Source: an uncultured Finegoldia sp.
Lineage (GTDB): Bacteria > Bacillota > Clostridia > Tissierellales > Peptoniphilaceae
Length of the DNA: 64,000 nt
Assembly (NCBI RefSeq): GCF_900766215.1
Contig: NZ_CAAFUQ010000069.1
Span: 1 to 64,000, forward strand
Direction: 5' to 3'
A program made the translations under genes and the position numbers. The notes beneath the pieces were generated by a model that was not told where the DNA came from, did not search any database, and saw nothing but the letters and a program-made list of their open reading frames with translations. This document shows positions 44,713 through 53,199 of the stretch, piece by piece. Positions within the stretch are counted from its first letter, which is position 1; every line of letters begins with the position of its first letter.

Positions 44713-44952
44713 ATGAGTTTAGCTACTATTATTGTCGTACTGGTTAGTTTTGCGATTCTGGCACTGTTTTTTAAAATTTCATTTAAATTAGGAATGCATG
44801 CACTATCTGGATTTGTTGGAATTTTTATTTTAAATATATTTTTAAGTTTAGCAAATCTTCATATTCCATATAATTTAGTTGATATGTTAATTGCTGGAAT
44901 TTTAGGAATTCCTGGATTGATTATTTTGTGTCTCTATTATTTTGTCTTATAA
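44713..44952 (+). CDS. BofA-like small membrane protein
   Basis: A 79-residue protein with two or three hydrophobic segments. HIPYNLVDMLIAGILGIPG near residues 50-68 closely matches the conserved end of BofA, the inhibitor of pro-sigma-K processing in Bacillus. The start ATG 44713 has AGGAGTTGATTT upstream; longer in-frame extension to 44587 runs through the tpx promoter and is rejected. The presumed host does not form spores, so the role must differ or be unknown. It stands alone between tpx and rplY. Confidence 0.82.
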   Translation: MSLATIIVVLVSFAILALFFKISFKLGMHALSGFVGIFILNIFLSLANLHIPYNLVDMLIAGILGIPGLIILCLYYFVL

Positions 44953-44975
44953 GATCAACTAATATATTAAATTTG

Positions 44976-45004
44976 TTGCGAACAAATCACTTATTTGGTA
45001 TAAT
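44976..45004 (+). promoter_or_regulatory. promoter of rplY (ctc)
   Basis: TTGCGA (44976-44981), 17-base spacer, TATAAT (44999-45004) with an extended TGG. Confidence 0.75.
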
Positions 45005-45039
45005 TAATAGAGATTTTAGATTACTTAGGAGGAAAATAA

Positions 45040-45678
45040 ATGACTAACTATAAATTAGATATGCAAAAAAGAGATAAAACTGGCTCAAATGCAGTTAAGA
45101 AATTAAGAGTAAAAGAAATGATTCCGGGAGTTATTTACGGAAAAGACTTAGAACCAATTAACGTATGTGTTGATGAAAAAGAATTGAGAAAAGTTCATCA
45201 AATGGCAGGTACTTCAAGCCTAATAGATGTAAATGTTGATGGTGAAGATCACACTGTAATTATTAAAGATGTTCAAAAACATCCATTCAAAAACAACTAT
45301 GTGCACGTTGATTTTAAATCAATCAATATGGGTGAAGTTTCTACATTTATTATTCCAGTTGTATTAGAAGGAAGAGATGAAATCAGAGTTCAACCATCAG
45401 TATTGATGCAATTATTAGACGAAATCGAAATCGAATGTTTACCAAAGAACTTACCAAACGAAGCTGTAGTATCAGTTATTGATATGCAAATCGGTGACAC
45501 TTTTGAAGTAAAAGACTTAGATGTATTCAAGAATGCAGACATTAAAGTTCTTGCTGAAGAAACAGAAGCAGTATGTTCATTATCTGAACCAAAAGAAGAA
45601 GTAATCGAAGATGATAATGCTGAAGTATCTGCAGATGTTCCAACAGTTGGCGAAACTGAAGAAGAAGACGCAGAATAA
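45040..45678 (+). CDS. rplY: 50S ribosomal protein L25/general stress protein Ctc
   Basis: A 212-residue long-form L25, which binds 5S rRNA. The N-terminal L25 domain has KLRVKEMIPGVIYGKDLEPI and KDVQKHPFKNNYVHVDF; the second, TL5/Ctc-type beta domain spans about 95-185 (IPVVLEGRDEI, EIECLPKNLPNEAVVSV). The tail is acidic. It has an AGGAGG ribosome site, its own good promoter and its own terminator. Confidence 0.95.
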   Translation: MTNYKLDMQKRDKTGSNAVKKLRVKEMIPGVIYGKDLEPINVCVDEKELRKVHQMAGTSSLIDVNVDGEDHTVIIKDVQKHPFKNNYVHVDFKSINMGEVSTFIIPVVLEGRDEIRVQPSVLMQLLDEIEIECLPKNLPNEAVVSVIDMQIGDTFEVKDLDVFKNADIKVLAEETEAVCSLSEPKEEVIEDDNAEVSADVPTVGETEEEDAE

Positions 45679-45692
45679 TAAATAGAAAAAAT

Positions 45693-45717
45693 AAAGCGAG
45701 TTAACTCGCTTTTTTTA
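45693..45717 (+). terminator. terminator of rplY
   Basis: AAAGCGAGTT pairs with AACTCGCTTT, perfect and nearly loop-free, then a T-run. Confidence 0.88.
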
Positions 45718-45728
45718 TAGAATAAAAT

Positions 45729-46340
45729 ATGTTTATTACTTTTGAAGGTCCAGATGGCAGTGGGAAATCAACTATAATTCAAAAAGTTTATGATTATTTA
45801 ATAGAAAATGATTATGAAGTAATCAAAACTAGAGAACCTGGCGGAAGTCCTATTGCCGAAAAAATAAGAGATTTGATACTGGACACTGAAAACACGAAGA
45901 TGGGTTATAGAACAGAAGCTTTATTATATGCAGCTTCTAGGGCACAACATGTTGAAGAAACAATTCTACCAGCACTAAACGAAAATAAAATTGTATTGTG
46001 CGATAGATTTCTTATATCTTCACTTGCGTATCAAGGCGTAGGAAGAGATTTGGGAATAGAAAATGTCAGAAAAATAAACGAATTTGCTATTAATGGTGTT
46101 TTTCCTGATTTCGTTTTGTTTTTCGATGTGGATCCTATTACTACTTTAAAGAGAAAATCTTCATTGGATACAGCGGATAGACTTGAAAAAGAGGGTAATA
46201 ATTTCCATGAAAGGGTATATAATGGATATAAGCAAATTCTAAATTCTGAAAAGGATATAGAAATTATTGATGCAACTCAATCTATTGAAGATGTATTTAA
46301 TCAATGTATTAACGTTTTAAAAAGGAGAAATGTTTTATGA
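45729..46340 (+). CDS. tmk: thymidylate kinase
   Basis: Phosphorylates dTMP to dTDP. The 203-residue protein has P-loop FEGPDGSGKST (residues 4-14), the DR motif CDRFLISSLAYQG, and TREPGGSPIAEKIRD. It starts only 12 bases after the rplY terminator T-run and heads a block colinear with the Bacillus tmk region. Its stop overlaps the next start (ATGA). Confidence 0.96.
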   Translation: MFITFEGPDGSGKSTIIQKVYDYLIENDYEVIKTREPGGSPIAEKIRDLILDTENTKMGYRTEALLYAASRAQHVEETILPALNENKIVLCDRFLISSLAYQGVGRDLGIENVRKINEFAINGVFPDFVLFFDVDPITTLKRKSSLDTADRLEKEGNNFHERVYNGYKQILNSEKDIEIIDATQSIEDVFNQCINVLKRRNVL

Positions 46341-46663
46341 AACTAGTTGTTGCAATTGTTCAAGATCAAGATGTATATAATTTGAATGCAGACCTTACTG
46401 AAGCTGGTTTTAGAATTACTAAGTTGGCTTCAACTGGGGGATTTTTGAAGACAGGTAACAGTACTTTGTTGATAGGTACTGAAGATGAAAATGTAGATAA
46501 ATGTTTGGAAATCATTGAAAATGATTGCAAATCAAGAGAAACTACAACTTCAATGCTTTCTGTTAGTATGCCAGGAACTAACTACATATCATATCCTGTA
46601 GAGGTTATGGTAGGTGGAGCTACTGTATTTTTACTAGAAGTAGATAAGTATTTGAGATTTTAG
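46337..46663 (+). CDS. darA: cyclic di-AMP receptor, PII-like (DarA/PstA)
   Basis: A 108-residue PII-like trimeric protein. MKLVVAIVQDQD at the start, TKLASTGGFLKTGNSTLLIG near 29-48 and GGATVFLLEVDKYLRF at the end match DarA (YaaQ), which binds c-di-AMP. A long T-loop-like region (about 65-90) is present. The gene overlaps tmk as in Bacillus. Partners of DarA are poorly known. Confidence 0.93.
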   Translation: MKLVVAIVQDQDVYNLNADLTEAGFRITKLASTGGFLKTGNSTLLIGTEDENVDKCLEIIENDCKSRETTTSMLSVSMPGTNYISYPVEVMVGGATVFLLEVDKYLRF

Positions 46664-46671
46664 GTGATTTT

Positions 46672-46944
46672 ATGAAACTTATAGTTGTAATTATGGAAGA
46701 TGATTTGAGTCATATTCTTTCAAAAGAATTGTTGGAGAATAAAATTTCTTCTACTAAATTATCATCAACAGGTGGTTTTTTGAAAAAAGGAAATACTACA
46801 ATGTTGATAGGTACTGATGTGGAAAAAGAACGATCTATTTTAGATTTGATTAAAAAAGTATGTGACGAAAATGATATTGAGTCTGATAATGAATCAAAGG
46901 CTAATATTTTCGTTATGGATTTAGAGGATTTTAAAAAGTTTTAA
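46672..46944 (+). CDS. second, shorter DarA-like protein
   Basis: A 90-residue paralogue of the preceding gene. It keeps MKLIVVIMEDD, TKLSSTGGFLKKGNTTMLIG and a C-terminal NIFVMDLEDFKKF, but it is 18 residues shorter and lacks most of the loop and the GGATVF strand. It sits where Bacillus has the unrelated yaaR. It may form mixed trimers with DarA or sense another ligand; this is inference. The stop overlaps holB (TAATG) and the ribosome site is TAGGTGATTT. Confidence 0.85.
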   Translation: MKLIVVIMEDDLSHILSKELLENKISSTKLSSTGGFLKKGNTTMLIGTDVEKERSILDLIKKVCDENDIESDNESKANIFVMDLEDFKKF

Positions 46945-47762
46945 TGTTACCTAAGAACGAAACTTTGATAAATCAAGTTAAGAATAATAAAATTTCTAAC
47001 CAATATTTGCTATATGGTGAGAATGTAAACGAAATAAATTATGATGCGAAGGCTTTGATATACAATTTGCTTGTTAGTAATTCAAATTTGAAGTTGAAAT
47101 TTGAAAGGGAGAAACTGTCCGATCTTTTGGTTATTGAACCTGAGAAAAATTCGATAACAATAGATAAGATTAGAGATATTGCAAAGTTTGTATCAACAAA
47201 GCCTTTTGAATCTAAAAACAAGGTCGTGTTGATAAAACAGGCCGATTTGATGAGAACAGAGGCTTCGAATGCTCTTTTGAAAAACTTAGAAGAGCCAAAG
47301 TCTTTTGTATATTTTATATTACTTACAGACAACAAAAATAAACTTCTCAAAACTATTATTTCCAGGTGTCAAGTTATCAATTATCTAAGTGAAAGAGAAG
47401 GAGAAGATTTTGATTACTCAGAGATTTTAGATATATTGGATAAATCTATGGGACAAAATCTTTTGACTATGTTGGATTCAAAGGAATATTTGTCGGGATT
47501 TCAAAAAGATTATGATGTTTTATTTGATTTTTTTGTCGAGTTTTATTCGTCTTTTTTAAAGTATGTGAAAACTCACGATGGATCTTCATTAAACCAAGAT
47601 TTTGTGAAATTGTACAAGAAATATCCAAAGGCTAATGAGAGAATTATCGTGGATACTTTGGACAAGATTGAGTCTGTAAGAGGATATTTTAAAGTTAATG
47701 CGAATTTTGAGCTTTCTATGGAAGAGCTTTTATTGTATATAATGGAGGAAAACTATGCTTGA
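46944..47762 (+). CDS. holB: DNA polymerase III delta-prime subunit
   Basis: A 272-residue clamp-loader subunit. It contains HQYLLYGE-like SNQYLLYGENVNE, SITIDKIRDIAKFVSTKPFE, KVVLIKQADLMRTEASNALL, and KNLEEPKSFVYFILLTDNK with the SRC motif in ISRCQVI, all typical of HolB. The P-loop is degenerate, as is usual in delta-prime. It lies between the darA pair and ricT, as in Bacillus, and overlaps ricT by 8 bases. Confidence 0.92.
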   Translation: MLPKNETLINQVKNNKISNQYLLYGENVNEINYDAKALIYNLLVSNSNLKLKFEREKLSDLLVIEPEKNSITIDKIRDIAKFVSTKPFESKNKVVLIKQADLMRTEASNALLKNLEEPKSFVYFILLTDNKNKLLKTIISRCQVINYLSEREGEDFDYSEILDILDKSMGQNLLTMLDSKEYLSGFQKDYDVLFDFFVEFYSSFLKYVKTHDGSSLNQDFVKLYKKYPKANERIIVDTLDKIESVRGYFKVNANFELSMEELLLYIMEENYA

Positions 47763-48597
47763 TGTAACTGGTGTTAGTTTTAGACAAGCTGGTAAAGTGT
47801 ATTACTTCGACTCCAATAATTTGAAATACAAGATTGGGGACCACGTTATTGTGGAAACTGCTCGTGGTATTGAATATGGAGTTGTTGTAAAAGAAAATTT
47901 TGAAATAAATGAAAAAGAATTATCTTCAGACTTGAAGCCGATTATAAGAATGGCTGATAGCGCTGATGATTATATTTACATGGAAAACAAGAAGAAAGCT
48001 AAAGAATCCATCGAAATCTGCAAAGAAAAAGTTGAAGAATTCGGGCTGGATATGAAATTAGTGGACTGTGAATATACATTTGATAATAACAAGGTTATTT
48101 TTTATTTTACTTCAGAGGAAAGAGTCGATTTTAGGGAATTAGTAAAGGAATTAGCCAGAATTTTCAAAATCAGAATAGAGTTGAGACAAATTGGAGTGAG
48201 AGATCAAGCTAAGATTGCTGGAGGAATTGGCCCATGTGGTCAAAGATGTTGTTGCAATAGATATATGAGAAACTTCAATCCAGTTAGTATCAAAATGGCT
48301 AAGGATCAATCTCTATCACTGAATCCTTCAAAAATTAGTGGACTTTGTGGCAGACTTATGTGCTGTTTGAATTATGAGCAGGAAGGATATGAATGCAAAT
48401 TGAAAAAAATGCCTTATGTAGGTCAAAAAGTTACAACTACAATGGGTGAAGGTGTCGTTACTGAAACGAATACTCTTTTGGAATCCGTAAAAGTTAAAGT
48501 GAAAACTGAGGATGAAACTGAAGAATTAGTTCAAATGAATGTAGATGAATTAGTTGATTTCAATAAGTGCGGTGGATGTAATCATAAATGTCAATAA
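47755..48597 (+). CDS. ricT: PSP1-domain protein RicT (YaaT)
   Basis: A 280-residue protein with the Cys clusters of the RicT family: GGIGPCGQRCCCNRYM near 158-173, LCGRLMCCLNYEQEGYE near 200-215, and a C-terminal CGGCNHKC. RicT, with RicA and RicF, binds iron-sulfur clusters and steers RNase Y in Bacillus (family knowledge). Those partners are not in the window. The start lies within the end of holB with GGAGGAAA upstream. Confidence 0.94.
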   Translation: MLDVTGVSFRQAGKVYYFDSNNLKYKIGDHVIVETARGIEYGVVVKENFEINEKELSSDLKPIIRMADSADDYIYMENKKKAKESIEICKEKVEEFGLDMKLVDCEYTFDNNKVIFYFTSEERVDFRELVKELARIFKIRIELRQIGVRDQAKIAGGIGPCGQRCCCNRYMRNFNPVSIKMAKDQSLSLNPSKISGLCGRLMCCLNYEQEGYECKLKKMPYVGQKVTTTMGEGVVTETNTLLESVKVKVKTEDETEELVQMNVDELVDFNKCGGCNHKCQ

Positions 48598-48601
48598 ACA
48601 C

Positions 48602-48630
48602 TTGCATTTATTCTAATAGTGTGTAATAAT
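48602..48630 (+). promoter_or_regulatory. possible promoter of the ferredoxin gene
   Basis: TTGCAT (48602-48607), 17-base spacer, AATAAT (48625-48630) preceded by TGT, an extended -10. Confidence 0.5.
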
Positions 48631-48685
48631 GATTGTAGAGCATAAATACATAATACGCTCTAAAATTACAAGGGGGTAAAGCAAT

Positions 48686-48856
48686 ATGGCTTATAAAATT
48701 TCTGACGATTGTATCGCTTGCGGACAATGTAAACCTGAATGTCCAGTAGATTGTATTTCTGAAGGGGACATTTATACAATTGATCAAGATGCATGTATCG
48801 ATTGTGGTTCTTGTGCTGACGTATGTCCAGTAGATGCTCCACATCAAGACTGCTAA
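48686..48856 (+). CDS. 2[4Fe-4S] ferredoxin of clostridial type
   Basis: A 56-residue protein with two cluster motifs, CIACGQCKPECP (Cys9-20) and CIDCGSCADVCP (Cys37-48), each with the expected Cys-x2-Cys-x2-Cys-x3-Cys-Pro. It is the low-potential electron carrier of anaerobes. AAGGGGGT lies upstream, and a terminator follows 14 bases after the stop. It stands where Bacillus has yabA. A natural partner would be the formate dehydrogenase complex or the central oxidoreductases. Confidence 0.96.
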   Translation: MAYKISDDCIACGQCKPECPVDCISEGDIYTIDQDACIDCGSCADVCPVDAPHQDC

Positions 48857-48870
48857 TTTTAGGGGAGAAT

Positions 48871-48903
48871 TAGACTACTCATTTTTGAGTGGTCTATTTT
48901 TTT
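48871..48903 (+). terminator. terminator of the ferredoxin gene
   Basis: TAGACTACTC (48871-48880) pairs with GAGTGGTCTA (48887-48896, one G-T pair), followed by seven T. Confidence 0.88.
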
Positions 48904-48906
48904 AAT

Positions 48907-49620
48907 ATGAAAAGAGAACATTTTATACCGAAAACAGATTTAAAAATAATTGCTGATGATGAGAAATTTTCTTTTACGATAGATTCAATACTCCTTACTG
49001 ATTTTGCGAAAATAAAAAGAGATACTAACCTTATCGATATAGGATGTGGTACGGGAATACTGATGTTAAGGTGTATGAGTTTGTATAATTTGTCATATTG
49101 CATTGGAATTGAAATTCAAAAAGATGTGGCAGAGATGTTAAAAGAAACTATAGCCATAAATAATCTGAAAAATGCCGATGTTATCAATGATGATTTTAAA
49201 AATGTTGACATCAAAAACGATTCTATCGACAACATAATAGTCAATCCACCTTATCAGAAAAATGGACATGGTATTTCTAATAAGAATACCAATTTTCATA
49301 CATCGAGATACGATAATGAAATGAAATTGGAAGATTTGTTTGAATTTGCAAAGTTAAAGCTCAAATCGAATAGGTCTTTGTTTATGATAAATAGATGCGA
49401 AAGATTGGTTGATTTACTTAGTATTGGAAGAAATTATAATATGGAAGCGAAAAGAATTAGATTTGTACAATCTAGATTTGACGATAAGCCCAATTTAGTT
49501 ATGATACAATTTGTGAAAAATCAGAAACCTTTCTTGACTTTTGAGAAGAATTTGATTATATACAAAAATGAAGACTACACACAAGAGGTGATGGATATAT
49601 ATGGAATTAGAAAAATCTAA
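48907..49620 (+). CDS. trmN6: tRNA1(Val) (adenine-37 N6)-methyltransferase-like protein
   Basis: A 237-residue SAM-dependent methyltransferase. The SAM motif is IDIGCGTGILML near residue 45, and the catalytic N6-adenine motif is VNPPYQ near 115. It corresponds to YabB/YfiC by order and sequence. The ATG at 48907 comes four bases after the ferredoxin terminator T-run and has no Shine-Dalgarno sequence; a GTG at 48889 in frame has none either. So initiation or transcription here is unusual. It overlaps rsmI by 20 bases. Confidence 0.88.
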   Translation: MKREHFIPKTDLKIIADDEKFSFTIDSILLTDFAKIKRDTNLIDIGCGTGILMLRCMSLYNLSYCIGIEIQKDVAEMLKETIAINNLKNADVINDDFKNVDIKNDSIDNIIVNPPYQKNGHGISNKNTNFHTSRYDNEMKLEDLFEFAKLKLKSNRSLFMINRCERLVDLLSIGRNYNMEAKRIRFVQSRFDDKPNLVMIQFVKNQKPFLTFEKNLIIYKNEDYTQEVMDIYGIRKI

Positions 49621-50428
49621 AATTTACGTTGTGCCAACTCCAATTGGAAATTTAGAAGATATGACATTGAGGTCGTTGGATGTTTTGAAAAACGTAGATA
49701 TTATTTATTGTGAAGATACGAGAAATACTTCAAAATTATTAAATTATTATGATATTAAAACACCTCTTGTGAGTTATCATAAGCACAACGAACAAAGCAG
49801 GTCAGAAGAAATTATCGACAAAATTTTACTGGAAAATATCAACTGCGCAGTAGTAAGTGATGCAGGAATGCCATCAATAAGCGATCCGGGACAAATTTTA
49901 TTGGAAAAAGCGATTGATAGGGATGTTGATATTGAAGTGTTGCCTGGTGCAAGTGCTTCTATAACTGCTCTGGTGAGAAGTGGTTTTGATAGTTTGCAAT
50001 TTATGTTTTTGGGATTTGTGCCAAGAAAAAACGCAGAAAAAAACAAATTCTACGAGCAAATCAAAAATGCTACAATGACTACTATAATATACGAATCGGT
50101 GCACAGGATAGAATCCACAGTAGAAGAACTTAGTAAGTTTTTAGGAAGTAGGAAAATTTGTGTTCTACGAGAGCTTACTAAAATTCACGAATCGGTTATC
50201 AAAGGAACGTGCGCTGAAGTGATGGAAATGCTAAAAAATGAAACTGTAAAAGGGGAGTTTGTAATTGTAATTGACAAGCTCATCGAAGAAGATGAAGATA
50301 TAGATGTAAAAGAAAAGCTTACAGAACTTATTGACGATGGAATTTCAAAAAAACAAGCAGTTAAAATAGTAAGTGACTTATACGATCTTAAGAAAAATGA
50401 TGTCTACAAAGTGAGCTTAGAATTATGA
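49601..50428 (+). CDS. rsmI: 16S rRNA (cytidine-1402 2'-O)-methyltransferase
   Basis: A 275-residue tetrapyrrole-methylase-fold enzyme. The start YVVPTPIGNLEDMTLRSLDV, then EDTRNTSKLL, SYHKHNEQSR, SDAGMPSISDPG and LPGASASITALVRSG are RsmI signatures. It methylates the ribose of C1402 in the decoding centre. It overlaps trmN6 by 20 bases and nurA by four (ATGA), so all three are coupled. Confidence 0.95.
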   Translation: MELEKSKIYVVPTPIGNLEDMTLRSLDVLKNVDIIYCEDTRNTSKLLNYYDIKTPLVSYHKHNEQSRSEEIIDKILLENINCAVVSDAGMPSISDPGQILLEKAIDRDVDIEVLPGASASITALVRSGFDSLQFMFLGFVPRKNAEKNKFYEQIKNATMTTIIYESVHRIESTVEELSKFLGSRKICVLRELTKIHESVIKGTCAEVMEMLKNETVKGEFVIVIDKLIEEDEDIDVKEKLTELIDDGISKKQAVKIVSDLYDLKKNDVYKVSLEL

Positions 50429-51378
50429 TTTCAAAAGATTTGATTGATGCAGTATCTAATTTAGACAAAAGCTTGAAACAGCGTAAAAATATCGCAAAAT
50501 TAACCAGAAAAGATGTTAGAAAATTAATAACAGGAGAAATTGGCGATATTAAATTTTTTGATACATTTAGCATTGAAAAGCTAAAAGAGATTAAAAATGC
50601 AGGAGATATTTGCGTTGTCGATGGGTCTGTAAATAGAATTGGTGCCAATTATCCTAACTATGTAGAGTTTTTTCAATCCATGGCACTTTTAGGATCCGAC
50701 CAAGAGCCTGTGGTTAGGGCGGATATTTTGTGCCCTTTGGTTGATAACTTTTCAGAAAAGGACCAATTTGATATATCTAAGAAAACATTATGTGCTACTG
50801 AACTTGCAGTTGCGACTGATGCAGTGCTAAATCACAATGTAAAAATACTTATGATGGATGGAACTCTAATGAGGTATGCACTTGAAGCGGAAAATGAATA
50901 CAAAAATCTCGTCAATGTTTGCAAGGACAAAGGCATTCTTATGGTTGGCGTGGTTGAAGAGGTCAGCACTAAAATTATAATGGAAACAATGATATCTTTG
51001 AAACAGGAAATTGGAATGCTTTTCGACAGGGAAGCTTTGTTTAATGTTTTGGATATGAATGAAGGATTTATTGTGGATGATCATAAATCCAGAAAAGAAA
51101 AGTACGAAATTGAGCAAGCATTCATTAGGACTTCTAAGGAACCTAGTGTGATAGCTATTGATATTCCAAAGATAAATAGGAATGATTTTAATAAAATAAT
51201 TTCATTTGTACTTACGATGTGTGATGAAAATACGAGAGGAATACCATTTTTATTAGATATGGTTGATAAGAAAACTAGAATTGACAACAAACAAGCTGAA
51301 ATTTTGGCGAAAAAATATTTGGATACAGAAATTTATCAATCAATATTTCGAACTCAAAGGAGTAAGAGGGTTATATAA
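50425..51378 (+). CDS. nurA: NurA-domain nuclease
   Basis: A 317-residue protein with the NurA-type catalytic motif CVVDGSVNRIG, in which Asp66 would bind manganese, and a second acidic stretch MMDGTLMRYAL. The later region SVIAIDIPKIN and the LDMVD segment fit the RNase-H-like fold. NurA is a 5'-3' DNA nuclease that works with the HerA translocase in archaeal end resection. Here it overlaps rsmI (ATGA) and herA (TAATG), so the pair is tightly coupled. Confidence 0.85.
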   Translation: MISKDLIDAVSNLDKSLKQRKNIAKLTRKDVRKLITGEIGDIKFFDTFSIEKLKEIKNAGDICVVDGSVNRIGANYPNYVEFFQSMALLGSDQEPVVRADILCPLVDNFSEKDQFDISKKTLCATELAVATDAVLNHNVKILMMDGTLMRYALEAENEYKNLVNVCKDKGILMVGVVEEVSTKIIMETMISLKQEIGMLFDREALFNVLDMNEGFIVDDHKSRKEKYEIEQAFIRTSKEPSVIAIDIPKINRNDFNKIISFVLTMCDENTRGIPFLLDMVDKKTRIDNKQAEILAKKYLDTEIYQSIFRTQRSKRVI

Positions 51379-53198
51379 TGCAAGATTTAGATTTTAGAGT
51401 AGTCGGAATGACCGACCAAATCGAATGTTTCGTGGCAAGTAAATACGATAGATTAAGGATCAACGAATACATGATAGTGGAAGATTTGAAACAAGGTGAT
51501 ATATTGTGTCAAGTTACTGAAACTCACAGCGTCAACGAATTTATGGAGTCTAATACGGCGGATTCTTATATAACAAAAGAACAGATTTTAAAACTCAAAT
51601 CAGTAGGATACAACATTTCTGATGGAATCAAATATATATACAAATTCCGCGTGATGGACGATCCAGCATTTGCAATAGAAGCAGGATCTATTGTTAGAAA
51701 ACCAAAATTTGACGAAATTAAACACTTATTCTACTCTGGTTCAATTGACAAATCCCTAGAAATAGGAATTATAAAAAACACCGAAGAAATTTATAAAACT
51801 TGCCCTGATGAATACAAGAATTTGCTTAAAATAATGGATTCCAATCAAAAAATTCACGACCAAGAAGAATTGGTGTATTTGTTTAACTACTACAACATGA
51901 TTGAATATCCTCACATAGGTATTTTTGGAGGATCGGGTTCTGGTAAATCATATGGGCTTCGTGTTGTGATAGAAGAACTCATGAAAAAATCGGTTCCGAC
52001 AATAGTATTTGACCCTCATAATCAAATGGTTTTTAAAGACAGAACTATGGAAAATTACGGGATAGATTTTTCTGATAGATTTGAAGTTTTAAAAGTTGGA
52101 GAAGATTTGGGGATTAATTTTCCAGATTTGAACAGATACGAACTTATAAGTTTAATCGAAACCCAAGGAGAACTTACAGAATCCATGAAATCCGCCTACG
52201 AAGCGATTTTAGACAAAGATTATATTAACCATTCAAGTGCTAATGATTTCTTAGATTATTTGACTACTATTTCCAAAGCGTTGTCTGACAAAGACGATGA
52301 TACTACTGGATATTATGAAAGATTTTCACAACTTGTAAATGTCGATTCACTTCAGGCTGTTATAAGAAGGTTTAACAGATTATTGAATACAGATATATTC
52401 TTGAATTCCTCACAAAAACTTTTTGAAGCACTATTAGAGGGTAAGACAGTTATAATTCAAGGGACTCAAAAAATGCTCAACTTATATGCTTCTTATGCGG
52501 TAAATTCTTGCTACAGAAAAAGAAGAAGATACGTTGATGCTACGACTGGCGATTATTTTCCTATTATTTGCATGGTTTTTGATGAAGCACATAATTTCTG
52601 TGGCAGCGACCAGATTTCTGTAACTAGGAGAATAATTAAAGAAATCGCACAAGAAGGTAGAAAATACGGGGTATTTTTGATACTAGCATCTCAAAGAATG
52701 GCAGCAATCGAACAAACTACAATTGCACAATTATCTACAAAATTTATTTTCAGGATTTCAACTGAAAAAGACCTTGAAGTTATTAGGAAAGAAACCGATT
52801 TGTCTTCTGAAGAAATAAGAAGACTTCCATATCTATCAAACGGTGATGTATTCATATCGCAAGCTCAAATTGGGAAAACTTTGTTTGCAAGAATTAGATT
52901 AGCCTACACTACACAACCTAAATTCAAAAACCCATTTGATGAGATGTATAGAATGCTTCAACTAAGCGTAGAAAAAAAGAATGAATCCGACAAACAATTG
53001 CTACAAATGCTAATAGAAGACAATGTATTTCCGATAACATTAGATTTGTTCAGAATATGCAAAATTATAGAAGAAAGACATAACCTAAAAATAGGGGTTA
53101 ATGAGTTGGAAGATAAATTGAATAAACTTAGCAAAGATGGATATATAACTAAGAAAAAGTCGATTATGGGAGAAAGCTACTATTTAAAAGAGGAGTAA
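51378..53198 (+). CDS. herA: HerA-like DNA translocase ATPase
   Basis: A 606-residue FtsK/HerA-type ATPase. An N-terminal HAS-barrel-like part (about 1-110) precedes Walker A GGSGSGKSYG near 184-192 and VFDPHNQMVF. Walker B is MVFDEAHNFC with Asp402-Glu403, followed by EIAQEGRKYGVFLILASQR, the HerA sensor region. The C-terminus is a winged-helix-like tail. It should form hexamers that pump DNA into NurA. Part of an rsmI-nurA-herA-thioesterase transcript. Confidence 0.9.
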   Translation: MQDLDFRVVGMTDQIECFVASKYDRLRINEYMIVEDLKQGDILCQVTETHSVNEFMESNTADSYITKEQILKLKSVGYNISDGIKYIYKFRVMDDPAFAIEAGSIVRKPKFDEIKHLFYSGSIDKSLEIGIIKNTEEIYKTCPDEYKNLLKIMDSNQKIHDQEELVYLFNYYNMIEYPHIGIFGGSGSGKSYGLRVVIEELMKKSVPTIVFDPHNQMVFKDRTMENYGIDFSDRFEVLKVGEDLGINFPDLNRYELISLIETQGELTESMKSAYEAILDKDYINHSSANDFLDYLTTISKALSDKDDDTTGYYERFSQLVNVDSLQAVIRRFNRLLNTDIFLNSSQKLFEALLEGKTVIIQGTQKMLNLYASYAVNSCYRKRRRYVDATTGDYFPIICMVFDEAHNFCGSDQISVTRRIIKEIAQEGRKYGVFLILASQRMAAIEQTTIAQLSTKFIFRISTEKDLEVIRKETDLSSEEIRRLPYLSNGDVFISQAQIGKTLFARIRLAYTTQPKFKNPFDEMYRMLQLSVEKKNESDKQLLQMLIEDNVFPITLDLFRICKIIEERHNLKIGVNELEDKLNKLSKDGYITKKKSIMGESYYLKEE

Positions 53199-53199
53199 T

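Noticed and set aside
46672..46944. Second DarA-like gene as a decayed pseudogene
   Set aside because: The frame is intact, the core motif is kept, and it has its own ribosome site and a tight overlap with holB.
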